From: Alteromonadaceae bacterium
GTDB taxonomy: Bacteria > Pseudomonadota > Gammaproteobacteria > Enterobacterales > Alteromonadaceae
NCBI GenBank assembly: GCA_014872785.1
Contig: WKFJ01000006.1
Location: 94,535-158,534 of the forward strand
Reading direction: 5' to 3'
DNA length: 64,000 nt
The translations under genes were made by a program, and so were the position numbers. Numbering within the stretch: the first letter of the stretch is position 1; each line of letters opens with the position of its first letter. The notes under the pieces were generated by a model. The model ran no database searches, was not told the origin of the DNA, and saw only the letters and a program-made list of their open reading frames with translations. Shown here piece after piece: positions 46,416-55,031 of this stretch.

Positions 46416-47183
46416 TTAATGTGAGCCTTCATCACTCACTCCCAATCGTCTCATCGCTCGTTGCATACTGCTGTTTTGACGATTTATATCCAATAGGGTT
46501 TGCTCTATAAAACCGAGGTGCTCATTGCTAGCCCGGCGCGCTACCTCAGGATTACCCGACACAATCGCTGCAACAATTTGTTTGCGCTGTTGATGAATTT
46601 GTTTGTATTCATCGGGGCGCTTCTGTAACACAGCCAAGTTACTGGCAATGTTTTCTTGTAAAACGTCTAACAGGTTTCCCATCATGTGCAGCAGTACCGC
46701 ATTGTGAGAACCTTTCGCCATGCACAAATAAAACTCTACCAACGCCTCTGATTGTGCTTCCACACAATCTTCTTTAACCGCTAGTTCGGTCTTATCCAAT
46801 GCTCGATGCAGCGCTTCAAAGTCCTCTTCATCACCGCGAAGCGCGGCGTAGTATGCCGCCATTCCTTCCAAAGCATGACGAAACTCCAGAAGGTCGAACT
46901 GACTTTCTGGATTCGATGCAATCAAGGCCATTAATGGGTCGGTGACTTTAGGTGTCAGCTTTTTACTGATAAAAGTACCACCACCCTGTCTTCGCGTAAG
47001 CAAGCCTTTGGTTTCTAATTTTTGTATCGCCTCACGTAACGACGGACGTGAAACATCAAACTGTTCAGCAAGTTGTCGCTCTGGGGGTAATTTCTCACCT
47101 GCCAAAAACTTACCGTCTAATATCATGGCTTCGAGTTGTTCAACGATGACATCGGACAGCTTTTTAGATTGAATTTTTTGCAT
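46416..47183 (-). CDS. pdhR: Pyruvate dehydrogenase complex repressor (GntR/FadR type)
   Basis: 255 aa. Winged-helix N-terminus with LPPERQLAEQFDVSRPSLREAIQKLETKGLLTRRQGGGTF (helix-turn-helix and wing), followed by the FCD ligand-binding domain. PdhR senses pyruvate and represses pdhR-aceEF-lpd and respiratory genes. A PdhR-like operator lies just upstream at 47214-47228, consistent with autorepression. Start ATG at 47183. Confidence 0.93.
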   Translation of the reverse strand: MQKIQSKKLSDVIVEQLEAMILDGKFLAGEKLPPERQLAEQFDVSRPSLREAIQKLETKGLLTRRQGGGTFISKKLTPKVTDPLMALIASNPESQFDLLEFRHALEGMAAYYAALRGDEEDFEALHRALDKTELAVKEDCVEAQSEALVEFYLCMAKGSHNAVLLHMMGNLLDVLQENIASNLAVLQKRPDEYKQIHQQRKQIVAAIVSGNPEVARRASNEHLGFIEQTLLDINRQNSSMQRAMRRLGVSDEGSH

Positions 47184-47213
47184 TATAGATTAGCAACACT
47201 TGCGAATAGGTAA

Positions 47214-47228
47214 AATGGTCTTACCAAT
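47214..47228. promoter_or_regulatory. PdhR-type operator
   Basis: AATGGTCTTACCAAT matches the E. coli PdhR consensus ATTGGT-N3-ACCAAT with one mismatch (second base). It lies 31 bp before the pdhR start. Confidence 0.75.
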
Positions 47229-47311
47229 TTTGGGTATATAGACTAATTCAAATAGATTTATAGGTAAATATAGATTTTTACTCGAACACCTTAGTAATAG
47301 CCCAAAAAACG

Positions 47312-47340
47312 AAAAAGGCCACGATATTCGTGGCCTAAAG
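47312..47340 (-). terminator. Terminator of the ampDE operon
   Basis: The 9-bp stem AGGCCACGA / TCGTGGCCT (47316-47336) is followed on the minus strand by a T run (TTTTTC). It lies about 70 nt beyond the ampE stop. Confidence 0.85.
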
Positions 47341-47404
47341 CGTAATTAGTTGAGTGGTCTGACCTTTGTGAGGATTGATCACTTTGTCATTAAAATGCAG
47401 CTCA

Positions 47405-48223
47405 TTAATGCAGCCATCCGCCAAGCGTTAATACCGCCATGGCCGACAATAGCATCACCATGTTGCGTTTTCCTAACCGCAATAAAGTACACGGCTCTTC
47501 TGTGCAGTCGGTGTCATTGGGTTCAATCTCCTCACTGGCTTTGGCTACTTTAGTTAATACGGTTTGACCGTCATTTTTCAGGTTAGCCGCTTGACTCAAC
47601 CAAACTGGAAAACCGCGAGTAAAGTCGCCTACCAGCAAAAAACCAAGTCCAGCAACACGTGCAGGCAACCAATTAAGCACAAACATCACTTCGCTTGTGG
47701 CGCCATCGCTCCATTGACACACCTGTTGTTGACGCATGTGTCGCGCTAAAACATAAAGCATTGCCCCTGGCGCACCCAACAATGCAAACCAAAACGCAAC
47801 TGCAAAATAGTGTTGGAAATTGACCCAGAGAATGTATTGGCCAAAAGACAACTCACTGTTGTGTTTATAACCAAGCTGTTCAGCGTAGAGATCGCGCGCG
47901 GCAAAATCACCGCGGTTTGAGGCTTGCAAATAGCCTTTGTAATTGTCGCGTAAATGCGGACAACCCACGGCTATCATTAGCAGAACAAGATTAACCACAA
48001 GGGTAATCAGCGTGCTATCAAACCACGAAAGTAAATAACCACATAAAAGTGCCGGCACCAAAATCGAGGCATAAAGTACCCAAGGTTTGTCTTCTTGCAT
48101 GAACCAACCGCGCTCACGCAGCATATTGCTATACCATTTAAGGTAAAACTCACTACGCCAAAACTCAGTTTTGGTGGTCATTCTGTCGGCTGCCAAGACC
48201 AACAATAAGCTTATTAACGTCAT
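47405..48223 (-). CDS. ampE: AmpE, inner-membrane regulatory protein
   Basis: 272 aa with four to five membrane helices (for example VNLVLLMIAVGCPHL, NLVL...; VMLLSAMAVLTLGGW). Its N-terminal LLLVLAADRMTTKTEFWRSEFYLKWY is the AmpE signature. Member of the ampD-ampE unit, linked to cell-wall recycling and beta-lactamase control. The ATG overlaps the ampD stop by four bases (ATGA). Confidence 0.92.
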   Translation of the reverse strand: MTLISLLLVLAADRMTTKTEFWRSEFYLKWYSNMLRERGWFMQEDKPWVLYASILVPALLCGYLLSWFDSTLITLVVNLVLLMIAVGCPHLRDNYKGYLQASNRGDFAARDLYAEQLGYKHNSELSFGQYILWVNFQHYFAVAFWFALLGAPGAMLYVLARHMRQQQVCQWSDGATSEVMFVLNWLPARVAGLGFLLVGDFTRGFPVWLSQAANLKNDGQTVLTKVAKASEEIEPNDTDCTEEPCTLLRLGKRNMVMLLSAMAVLTLGGWLH

Positions 48224-48774
48224 GCATTTTCCTTAGATATAGCCATACGATAGCGACCCCAATCAAAATTCGCACCTGGATCAGTCTTGCGCCCCGGAGC
48301 AATGTCATTATGACCCACAATACGTCCTAATGTAATTTTAGGATAGGTTCGAGTGATTAGCAGGGTAAGCTTTGTTAACTCGTCGTACTGCGCGTCTGTA
48401 TATTCCAGATCATCCGTTCCTTCTAACTCAATTCCAATACTGAAATCGTTGCAATTTGTTACCCCCTGAAAACTAGACACGCCAGCATGCCATGCGCGAT
48501 CAGCGAATGACACGTACTGAGTAATCGCCCCCGTTCTTTCTATGAAACAGTGTGCGGATACTCTCATGTCGGCAATCTCACGTAAAAAAGGATCGTCGCC
48601 AGGCGAGAGTTCCCCAATAAAAAACGGCGTTACTAAATTAGTGCCGAATCTTCCCGGCGGCAGAGAAATATTGTGTATCACCAATAGTGATACATCTGTG
48701 CCATCGGGACGTAAGTTAAAGTGCGACGTGGGCGTTAATTTGGTGTCTGACAGCCAACCATTGTCTATGTTCAC
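48220..48774 (-). CDS. ampD: 1,6-anhydro-N-acetylmuramyl-L-alanine amidase
   Basis: 184 aa zinc amidase of the amidase_2 fold that cleaves 1,6-anhydroMurNAc-peptides in cytosolic peptidoglycan recycling. The Zn ligands are in VIHNISLPPG (H34), VGHNDIAPGRKTDPGANF (H about 154, D about 164), with HAGVSSFQG nearby. The catalytic Glu is in IGIELEGTDDLEYT. First gene of ampDE, here far from ampC. The start at 48774 has AGTGACTTG upstream, which is weak. Confidence 0.95.
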   Translation of the reverse strand: MNIDNGWLSDTKLTPTSHFNLRPDGTDVSLLVIHNISLPPGRFGTNLVTPFFIGELSPGDDPFLREIADMRVSAHCFIERTGAITQYVSFADRAWHAGVSSFQGVTNCNDFSIGIELEGTDDLEYTDAQYDELTKLTLLITRTYPKITLGRIVGHNDIAPGRKTDPGANFDWGRYRMAISKENA

Positions 48775-48877
48775 AAGTCACTTAATGTAATGTTGCAAAT
48801 TAAAAGTCGACAAAGTATGCCATCGCGCAGCAAAATTGACATATACAGACCAGTGTAAAAGGTAAAAAAACAGTTAA

Positions 48878-49402
48878 ATGAACAAATTACCAGCGAAAAC
48901 AAGCAATAACCCCATTGGACGAGGTATGTCTATTCTCGCGTGGGTAATGTCAATTGGGTTGTTGGTGCTGGTCTTTGATGACGAATTAACAAAACAGTTT
49001 AACCCCAATGAAGCGCCAGAATCTCGCTTTACGCAATCGGGCGTTGAAGTCGTCTTAAAACAAAATCGCCAAGGCCATTACGTCACAACGGGCAAAATCA
49101 ATGGTAAAGAGGTTGTTTTCCTAATTGATACGGGAGCAACCGAGGTGTCTGTACCTGCCGATCTAGCCGACGAACTAGGCTTACGAGGTGGACGCAGTGT
49201 TCGCTTGCGCACTGCCAATGGCACGGTCACTGGCTATGATACTCAAATTGGTGAACTCAGTATTGGCAATCTAACCGTCTATAATGTTGATGGTCATATT
49301 AACCCAGGCATGCGCAATCAGGCCATTTTGCTGGGGATGAGCGTGCTTAGGGAACTAGAATTTACCCAACGCGGCGATACATTGATCATAAGACAACTTT
49401 GA
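48878..49402 (+). CDS. Membrane-anchored retropepsin-like aspartic protease (TIGR02281 type)
   Basis: 174 aa. One N-terminal helix (MSILAWVMSIGLLVLVF) then the single-Asp retroviral-type protease fold: FLIDTGATEVSVPADLADELGL with the DTGA catalytic site, and the second flap region VTGYDTQIGELSIG. Works as a dimer. Often found next to nadC in gammaproteobacteria; substrate unknown. It lies 16 bp or more before the nadC reading frame on the same strand. Confidence 0.9.
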   Translation: MNKLPAKTSNNPIGRGMSILAWVMSIGLLVLVFDDELTKQFNPNEAPESRFTQSGVEVVLKQNRQGHYVTTGKINGKEVVFLIDTGATEVSVPADLADELGLRGGRSVRLRTANGTVTGYDTQIGELSIGNLTVYNVDGHINPGMRNQAILLGMSVLRELEFTQRGDTLIIRQL

Positions 49403-49460
49403 CCAATATCTGGTATCATTGCGTAAACCATTTTTGATTCCCATGATTAGGCAAGCTGTA

Positions 49461-50375
49461 ATGAATCACACTCCCACTTTTGCAACACTTCTGGCAGATG
49501 AAATACGCACCAGCGTGCTTTTTAATCTTGCTCAAGATTTGGGAGTCCCCTCCAATAAGCTTTTCGCCGACGGTGTGGGTTGTATCAGTTTACATACCTT
49601 ATTAGCACGCGATGTCACTGCCAGCCTAATCGAACCTGAAAAAGACATAACCGCCAACTTAATTACCAAAGAAGATTGCGTCTTTGTCGGGAAAGAGTGG
49701 GTCGAGCAAACATTTAAGGCGGTTTCGCAGGATGTTGCTATCGACTGGCACGTAAAAGACGGTGATAAATGCACGTCTGGTGATCTCATTGCCACTTTTT
49801 CTGGTAACGCCAGAGCCATATTAATTGCTGAAAGAACCGCAATGAACTTTGCCCAGACACTTTCAGCTACCGCAACTACTGTGGCCTACTTCGTTAACCT
49901 AATGGGCGAGAGTAAAACGCGTCTATTAGATACCCGCAAAACCTTGCCAGGCATGCGTTACGGACAAAAATACGCGGTTACACTGGGTGGCGGTGTTAAT
50001 CATCGGGTCGGGCTCTATGACCGCTTCTTAATCAAAGAAAACCATATTATGGCCTGCGGTTCTATTGCAGCAGCCGTCGATAAAGCTAAATCACTGAACC
50101 AAGACATTCTAGTTGAAGTTGAAGTGGAATCGCTGGATGAATTAACCCAGGCAATCAACGCTGGCGTCGATATTGTGATGCTGGATAACTTTGACATTGC
50201 ACAGATTGAGGCGGCCGTCGCACTTAATAATGGCGCAGTCAAACTAGAGGTATCGGGTAACGTAGATGAGACTACCCTCGCCCAGCTTGCTCAAACCAAT
50301 GTGGACTTCATTTCATCTGGCGCCATTACTAAGCACGTTAAGGCCGTCGATTTATCACTCAGAGTGCAGTTGTAA
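49461..50375 (+). CDS. nadC: Nicotinate-nucleotide pyrophosphorylase (quinolinate phosphoribosyltransferase)
   Basis: 304 aa. De novo NAD synthesis: quinolinate + PRPP to nicotinate mononucleotide. Visible motifs are RTAMNFAQTLSATATTVAYF, RLLDTRKTLPGMRYGQKYAVTLGGGVNHRVGLYDRFLIKENHI (the phosphate/PRPP loop with RDTRKTxPG-type sequence) and LEVSGNVDETTL. The ATG at 49461 is preferred because AGGC lies upstream and the ATG at 49443 has no ribosome-binding site. Classic neighbour of the pil genes in gammaproteobacteria. Confidence 0.95.
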   Translation: MNHTPTFATLLADEIRTSVLFNLAQDLGVPSNKLFADGVGCISLHTLLARDVTASLIEPEKDITANLITKEDCVFVGKEWVEQTFKAVSQDVAIDWHVKDGDKCTSGDLIATFSGNARAILIAERTAMNFAQTLSATATTVAYFVNLMGESKTRLLDTRKTLPGMRYGQKYAVTLGGGVNHRVGLYDRFLIKENHIMACGSIAAAVDKAKSLNQDILVEVEVESLDELTQAINAGVDIVMLDNFDIAQIEAAVALNNGAVKLEVSGNVDETTLAQLAQTNVDFISSGAITKHVKAVDLSLRVQL

Positions 50376-50719
50376 ACCTGAAACATGCAATCGAACGGTT
50401 AATTAAGTGACCTTTAACTTCGAAATTTCTGCATTTTCTCAATAAATTGAGAAACAGTTATCACTTCTCATACTTTCCAAAACATTTAGAAACATCTAAT
50501 TTTAACGATACAAACTGTGTGGACAGCTACAGATTTACCAAACTGATTAAGTGAAGCTGTAAAGTCCTGAGTATAGATACCAATACTTGCTAGTCGCCAA
50601 AGACATTCTATACTCAGTTTGAAGCAGCAATTACCGGTTTGCTTATACTTGGTAACTTGCCTACGCTAAATATCGAAGCTAACAATTTGCCGCGTTTATT
50701 ACGCAACTGGAGAAGCAAA
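50376..50719. promoter_or_regulatory. Upstream region of pilA with an 11-bp inverted repeat
   Basis: No gene in this 344-bp stretch. Its clearest element is CTGAGTATAGA (50567-50577) paired with TCTATACTCAG (50607-50617), a perfect 11-bp inverted repeat around 29 bases. It may be an operator or a leader-RNA stem. A sigma-54 -24/-12 element typical of pilA could not be recognised. Confidence 0.4.
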
Positions 50720-51097
50720 ATGAAACAGAACATGAAACAAACCCAAGGTTTTACCCTTATCGAACTGATGATCGTTGTTGCTATTATCGGTATCTTGGCA
50801 GCGATTGCACTGCCGGCATACAACAACTACACAGACAAAGCGAAGTTTTCTGAAACTATTAACGCAACCGCTGTCGCTAAATCGGCAGTAGAAGTATGTG
50901 CACAGGTAAACGCAGGTCTTGCAAACTGTGACGAAGGCGCTGAAGGTATCCCAACGGTAGACAATATGACTATTGTTGATGGTGTTATTGTTGCATCAAG
51001 CACTACGGTAAGTAGCGCAACTTATACACTTACTCCAACCTATTCTAGTGGCACGGTAACTTGGGCAGAAGCCTGTAGCCCAACAACACTTTGCTAA
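50720..51097 (+). CDS. pilA: Type IV pilin
   Basis: 125 aa prepilin. Leader [10 protein letters not shown] ends in Gly10, cleaved before the N-methylated Phe of [27 protein letters not shown]; Glu5 of the mature protein is present. The C-terminal region has four Cys ([11 protein letters not shown] and CSPTTLC), enough for a disulfide loop. GGAG lies seven bases before the ATG at 50720. First of pilA-pilC-pilD here, with a terminator directly behind it. Confidence 0.95.
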   Translation: MKQNMKQTQGFTLIELMIVVAIIGILAAIALPAYNNYTDKAKFSETINATAVAKSAVEVCAQVNAGLANCDEGAEGIPTVDNMTIVDGVIVASSTTVSSATYTLTPTYSSGTVTWAEACSPTTLC

Positions 51098-51112
51098 TCA
51101 CATTTTCTTGAG

Positions 51113-51139
51113 AAAGACCCAGCTAGCCTGGGTCTTTTT
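51113..51139 (+). terminator. Rho-independent terminator after pilA
   Basis: The perfect 10-bp stem AAAGACCCAG/CTGGGTCTTT has a 5-base loop and is followed by TTG. It separates the abundant pilin message from pilC, whose start is only 36 bp beyond. Confidence 0.9.
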
Positions 51140-51174
51140 GTTTAACCCCATTTCCTTTTCAAAAACAAAAATAA

Positions 51175-52398
51175 ATGGCTACTAAAGCGCAAGAGCCCAT
51201 TACCTTCGTTTGGCAAGGCAAGAATCGTAAAGGCCAAACTATTAAAGGCGAAGTCAACGCCAATTCAGTGAATGAGGCTAAGGCGCAACTGCGCCGCAAA
51301 GGTGTTTCAGTAGCCAAAATCAAAAAAGCGCCGCAACCTCTTTTTGGTATAGGCGCTAAAGACAAAATTGAAGCAGAAGACATTTGTTTGGTTTCTCGCC
51401 AAATTGCCACCATGCTCTCTGCTGGGGTCACGCTTATTCAAACGTTGGAGATGATAGGCGAAGGACATAACAAAAAGTCCATGCGCAAGCTGTTAAACGA
51501 AATTACTAATGAGGTGAAATCGGGAAATCCTCTCTCAAGTTCTCTACGCAAACATCCACAAGAATTTGATGACCTATATTGCGATTTAGTCAAGACAGGC
51601 GAACAGTCTGGCGCACTGGAGAATATCTACGATCGAATCGCCACATACAAAGAAAAGGCCGAAGCGCTGAAATCTAAAATTAAAAAGGCTATGTTTTACC
51701 CCATAGCGGTGGTTGTTGTGGCATTTGTAGTAACAACCATCTTACTGGTTTTCGTGGTACCGCAATTCGAAGAGATTTTTGCCGGATTTGGTGCTGAATT
51801 ACCAGGATTTACCCAATTTGTTTTAGCAATATCTCAATTCGTACAAGACTTTGGGCCTTACATTGCAGCTGCTGCAGCCGCTTTTGTTTTTGCTTTCAAA
51901 AAAGCTTATGCGCGCTCACAGCAATTGCGTGATAGCGTTGACGCCAAAATATTAAAAATTCCAGTCGTGGGGGAAATTCTCATCAAAGCCTCAGTGGCTC
52001 GGTTTACGCGAACCTTATCTACCACTTTTGCTGCTGGCGTGCCGTTAATTGAAGCGCTCGAGTCTGCTGCAGGCGCTGCTGGTAACGCCGTTTATCGAGA
52101 CGCTATTCGCTATATGAAGGCTGAAGTCGCTGCAGGTGGTCAGATGAATGTGGCAATGAAAGACACAGAGGTATTTCCATCAATGGTAAATCAGATGGTC
52201 GCCATCGGAGAGGAATCGGGTTCAGTTGATGATATGTTGGCCAAGATTGCCACCATTTACGAACGTGAAGTTGATGATATGGTAGACGGCCTCACCTCTT
52301 TGCTTGAACCCATTATTATGTCTGTGCTTGGGGTTGTCATTGGCGGTCTTATTGTGGCAATGTCCCTGCCGATATTCCAGATGGGTATGGTTGTCTAA
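51175..52398 (+). CDS. pilC: Type IV pilus inner-membrane platform protein
   Basis: 407 aa GspF/PilC family. Two similar halves each start with a cytosolic helical domain (for example RQIATMLSAGVTLIQTLEMIGEG and RFTRTLSTTFAAGVPLIEALESAAG), with three membrane helices (AVVVVAFVVTTILLVFVV; YIAAAAAAFVFAF; SVLGVVIGGLIVAMSLPIF). Anchors the assembly and retraction ATPases. The start has no strong Shine-Dalgarno. It directly follows pilA; pilB is not in the usual place. Confidence 0.95.
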   Translation: MATKAQEPITFVWQGKNRKGQTIKGEVNANSVNEAKAQLRRKGVSVAKIKKAPQPLFGIGAKDKIEAEDICLVSRQIATMLSAGVTLIQTLEMIGEGHNKKSMRKLLNEITNEVKSGNPLSSSLRKHPQEFDDLYCDLVKTGEQSGALENIYDRIATYKEKAEALKSKIKKAMFYPIAVVVVAFVVTTILLVFVVPQFEEIFAGFGAELPGFTQFVLAISQFVQDFGPYIAAAAAAFVFAFKKAYARSQQLRDSVDAKILKIPVVGEILIKASVARFTRTLSTTFAAGVPLIEALESAAGAAGNAVYRDAIRYMKAEVAAGGQMNVAMKDTEVFPSMVNQMVAIGEESGSVDDMLAKIATIYEREVDDMVDGLTSLLEPIIMSVLGVVIGGLIVAMSLPIFQMGMVV

Positions 52399-52445
52399 AC
52401 TACCTGTCGTTAGCCACTCATCCGAAAGTACATAAGTAGAACAAC

Positions 52446-53321
52446 ATGGATCAAACGTTACTGGTTTTCGAAACCTACCCAGCGATTTTTTATACCTTTG
52501 TCACGATCCTGGGCATGGTCATCGGCAGTTTTCTTAACGTCGTCATTCACCGACTGCCAATTATGATGGAAAGAGAGTGGAAGCACGACTTTGAAAGTTA
52601 TTTTGAGCCAGACAAAGAAGTTAAGCCGCTAGAAAAATATAATCTCGCTTATCCAAACTCCACCTGCCCCAAGTGCCAACACAAAATCACGGCGATGGAA
52701 AACATTCCTTTGCTTAGCTGGCTCTGGTTAAGAGGTAAGTGCAGCAACTGTAAAACCGCCATCTCGGTTCGCTATCCGGCTGTCGAAGTTTTGACTGGTG
52801 TATGTTCCTTGTTTGTTGCATGGCATTTTGGTCTGACCGAACAAACTCTCATGGCGTTGGTATTTATGTGGAGTTTGCTTGCATTAACTTTTATCGACCT
52901 TGATAAAATGTTGTTGCCCGATCAAATTACCCTGCCACTGTTGTGGTTGGGATTGCTCATTAATACACAATCTATGTTCGCCTCTCCTACCAGCGCCATT
53001 TGGGGCGCGGCAGTGGGTTATCTCAGCTTGTGGAGTCTATATTGGGCGTTCAAGTTAACCACTGGTAAGGAAGGCATGGGCTATGGTGATTTTAAACTTC
53101 TCGCCGCATTAGGTGCCTGGTTAGGTGTTTCTTCACTTCCTGTGATAATTATTCTCTCTTCCTTTGTAGGAGCTTTTGTCGGTATCAGCCAAATGATTAT
53201 TAACAAACAAAAGCAAGGTAAGCCCATTCCTTTTGGTCCATACCTGGCCATTGCCGGTATCATTGCCATGTTTAAAGGCGATTGGATTGTGCAGCAATAT
53301 TGGAATTATGTTCTAGGATGA
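52446..53321 (+). CDS. pilD: Prepilin peptidase / N-methyltransferase
   Basis: 291 aa A24-family aspartic protease that removes the leader of PilA and methylates the new N-terminus. The two catalytic Asp are in TFIDLDKMLLPDQ and MGYGDFKLLAALGAW. Zn-binding Cys pairs CPKCQHKI and CSNCKTAI in the cytosolic loop are intact. N-terminal GSFLNVVIHRLPIMM is the family start. Its stop overlaps the coaE start (ATGA). Confidence 0.96.
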   Translation: MDQTLLVFETYPAIFYTFVTILGMVIGSFLNVVIHRLPIMMEREWKHDFESYFEPDKEVKPLEKYNLAYPNSTCPKCQHKITAMENIPLLSWLWLRGKCSNCKTAISVRYPAVEVLTGVCSLFVAWHFGLTEQTLMALVFMWSLLALTFIDLDKMLLPDQITLPLLWLGLLINTQSMFASPTSAIWGAAVGYLSLWSLYWAFKLTTGKEGMGYGDFKLLAALGAWLGVSSLPVIIILSSFVGAFVGISQMIINKQKQGKPIPFGPYLAIAGIIAMFKGDWIVQQYWNYVLG

Positions 53322-53920
53322 ACACATTTATTGTTGGACTGACAGGAGGCATAGGCAGCGGTAAAACCACCGTCTCAGATTTATTTAATGCACTTGGCAT
53401 TACCATTGTTGATGCTGACGTAATTGCCCGCGAGGTGGTGGCGCCGGGAAGCGACGGGCTAAGGGCAATTGTAACGCGCTTTGGCGATACTATATTGGAT
53501 GCACTAGGACATCTCGACAGAGCCAAGTTAAGAACCATTGTATTTTCTCAAGAACGTGAAAAGCAATGGCTAAACGGCTTGCTGCACCCGCTAATCCGCG
53601 AACAAATGGTGGCGCAATGCCACGCAGCCAAATCACCCTATGTGATTTTGTCGGTCCCCCTGCTGATAGAGAATAATCTGCAGACTATGGTGAACCGCAC
53701 ACTAGTGGTAGATGTGAGCCGAGAGAGTCAAATTCAGAGAACAGCCAATAGGGATGGCGTTGGCGTTGAGCAAATAGAAAGTATACTGGCGTCCCAGTGC
53801 GACCGAGAGACGCGCCTACAAGCGGCAGATGACGTAATTTCGAATGAAGGTGACGTATCCAGTCTTAACGAGCAAGTCGCTGATTTACATGAAAAATATT
53901 TAACTCTGGCGCAAATGTAA
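53318..53920 (+). CDS. coaE: Dephospho-CoA kinase
   Basis: 200 aa. P-loop VGLTGGIGSGKTT, Asp in VDADVIAREVV, and LIENNLQTMVNRTLVVDVSRESQIQR match CoaE, the last step of coenzyme A synthesis. The start at 53318 (MNTFIVG) overlaps the pilD stop by 4 bp, showing translational coupling. Confidence 0.96.
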   Translation: MNTFIVGLTGGIGSGKTTVSDLFNALGITIVDADVIAREVVAPGSDGLRAIVTRFGDTILDALGHLDRAKLRTIVFSQEREKQWLNGLLHPLIREQMVAQCHAAKSPYVILSVPLLIENNLQTMVNRTLVVDVSRESQIQRTANRDGVGVEQIESILASQCDRETRLQAADDVISNEGDVSSLNEQVADLHEKYLTLAQM

Positions 53921-53998
53921 AATCTTGCATAAGATATCTGCAAAATACGCTGAAATAATCAATACCAAGTAACCAGTTCATATCACTACGGGTTCTGT

Positions 53999-54751
53999 AT
54001 GGCAAATACCGTTTACGAGTTTCCTTTAAATGAAAAAGTCAGAACCTATCTGCGCCTAGAGCAACTATTCAAGCAACTCAATTTTGCCAAAAAGTGTTCA
54101 GAAGATTGGCAGTTCGTGAATTTCTTTGATTGCTATTTCACCTTATTAGAGTTGTTAGAGCGTTTAGATCTGCGTACCGATATACTCAAAGATATTGAAG
54201 CCCATGAGAAGAACTTGCGCTTATGGGAGCAACACCCAAAGATTGACAAAGAAGCCTTGGGTCACGCGCTTGAAAAAATACTCCAGCTAAAATCAGATTT
54301 AAAAGGCAGCCACAAAATCGGCACTGGCTTAAAGAATGAACGTTTTTTGTTATCAATTAGGCAGCGCTTTTCGATACCTGGCGCTACTTGCAATTTTGAC
54401 TTGCCCAATCTTCACTATTGGCTAAAACAAAAAGCTGAAATTATAGATGCCGATATCGAACGATGGATTTCTGAGTTTTCGTTGATACATCAGGCCATCG
54501 AAATCACCTTGTCATTTCTGCGAGAGCGCGGCCGTTTCGAGTCTATTGCTGCCAACAAAGGGTTTTATCAAGGTGTTGCCGATGACAAAAACGATTTAAT
54601 TCGCATTCATTGCTCTTCTTCGAACAACTATTACCCCACGTTGAGTGGCAACAAATACCGATACGCCATTCGATTTATGCGTTTTGAACCTGACGAGCAC
54701 GGTCAAATCAATATTGAAGATAGCATCGAATTTAGCTTAGCTTGCTGTTAA
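53999..54751 (+). CDS. zapD: Cell division protein ZapD
   Basis: 250 aa. The family is recognised from [19 protein letters not shown] at the N-terminus and the C-terminal [31 protein letters not shown] strand region. ZapD cross-links FtsZ filaments and stabilises the Z-ring. Typically between coaE and yacG, as here. Confidence 0.95.
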   Translation: MANTVYEFPLNEKVRTYLRLEQLFKQLNFAKKCSEDWQFVNFFDCYFTLLELLERLDLRTDILKDIEAHEKNLRLWEQHPKIDKEALGHALEKILQLKSDLKGSHKIGTGLKNERFLLSIRQRFSIPGATCNFDLPNLHYWLKQKAEIIDADIERWISEFSLIHQAIEITLSFLRERGRFESIAANKGFYQGVADDKNDLIRIHCSSSNNYYPTLSGNKYRYAIRFMRFEPDEHGQINIEDSIEFSLACC

Positions 54752-54761
54752 CATAGCGCAC

Positions 54762-54983
54762 ATGAAAGTAGATTGTCCCACCTGTAAACAAAGTATCCAG
54801 TACGATACTGCAAGTCCATTTCGGCCGTTTTGTTCCAAGCGTTGCCAATTGATTGATTTAGGCGAATGGGCTGACGAAAAACACGCCATTCCTGAGCGCA
54901 ACGAACCTGAAAAACTTATTCTAGACCCTGAAGACATAGAAGCTATGTTAGCGCAGCAGGGCGACGATTTTTTTAAGTCTTAA
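54762..54983 (+). CDS. yacG: DNA gyrase inhibitor YacG (zinc-binding)
   Basis: 73 aa. Four Cys ligands: CPTCKQSI and [15 protein letters not shown], the YacG knuckle. YacG binds Zn and inhibits gyrase in E. coli. Follows zapD by 10 bp. This is the last conserved gene before the variable region that separates it from mutT. Confidence 0.94.
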   Translation: MKVDCPTCKQSIQYDTASPFRPFCSKRCQLIDLGEWADEKHAIPERNEPEKLILDPEDIEAMLAQQGDDFFKS

Positions 54984-55031
54984 CGCGTTACTGACAATCG
55001 TTCAAATTAACACCTAGAATCCCAAGCATAT

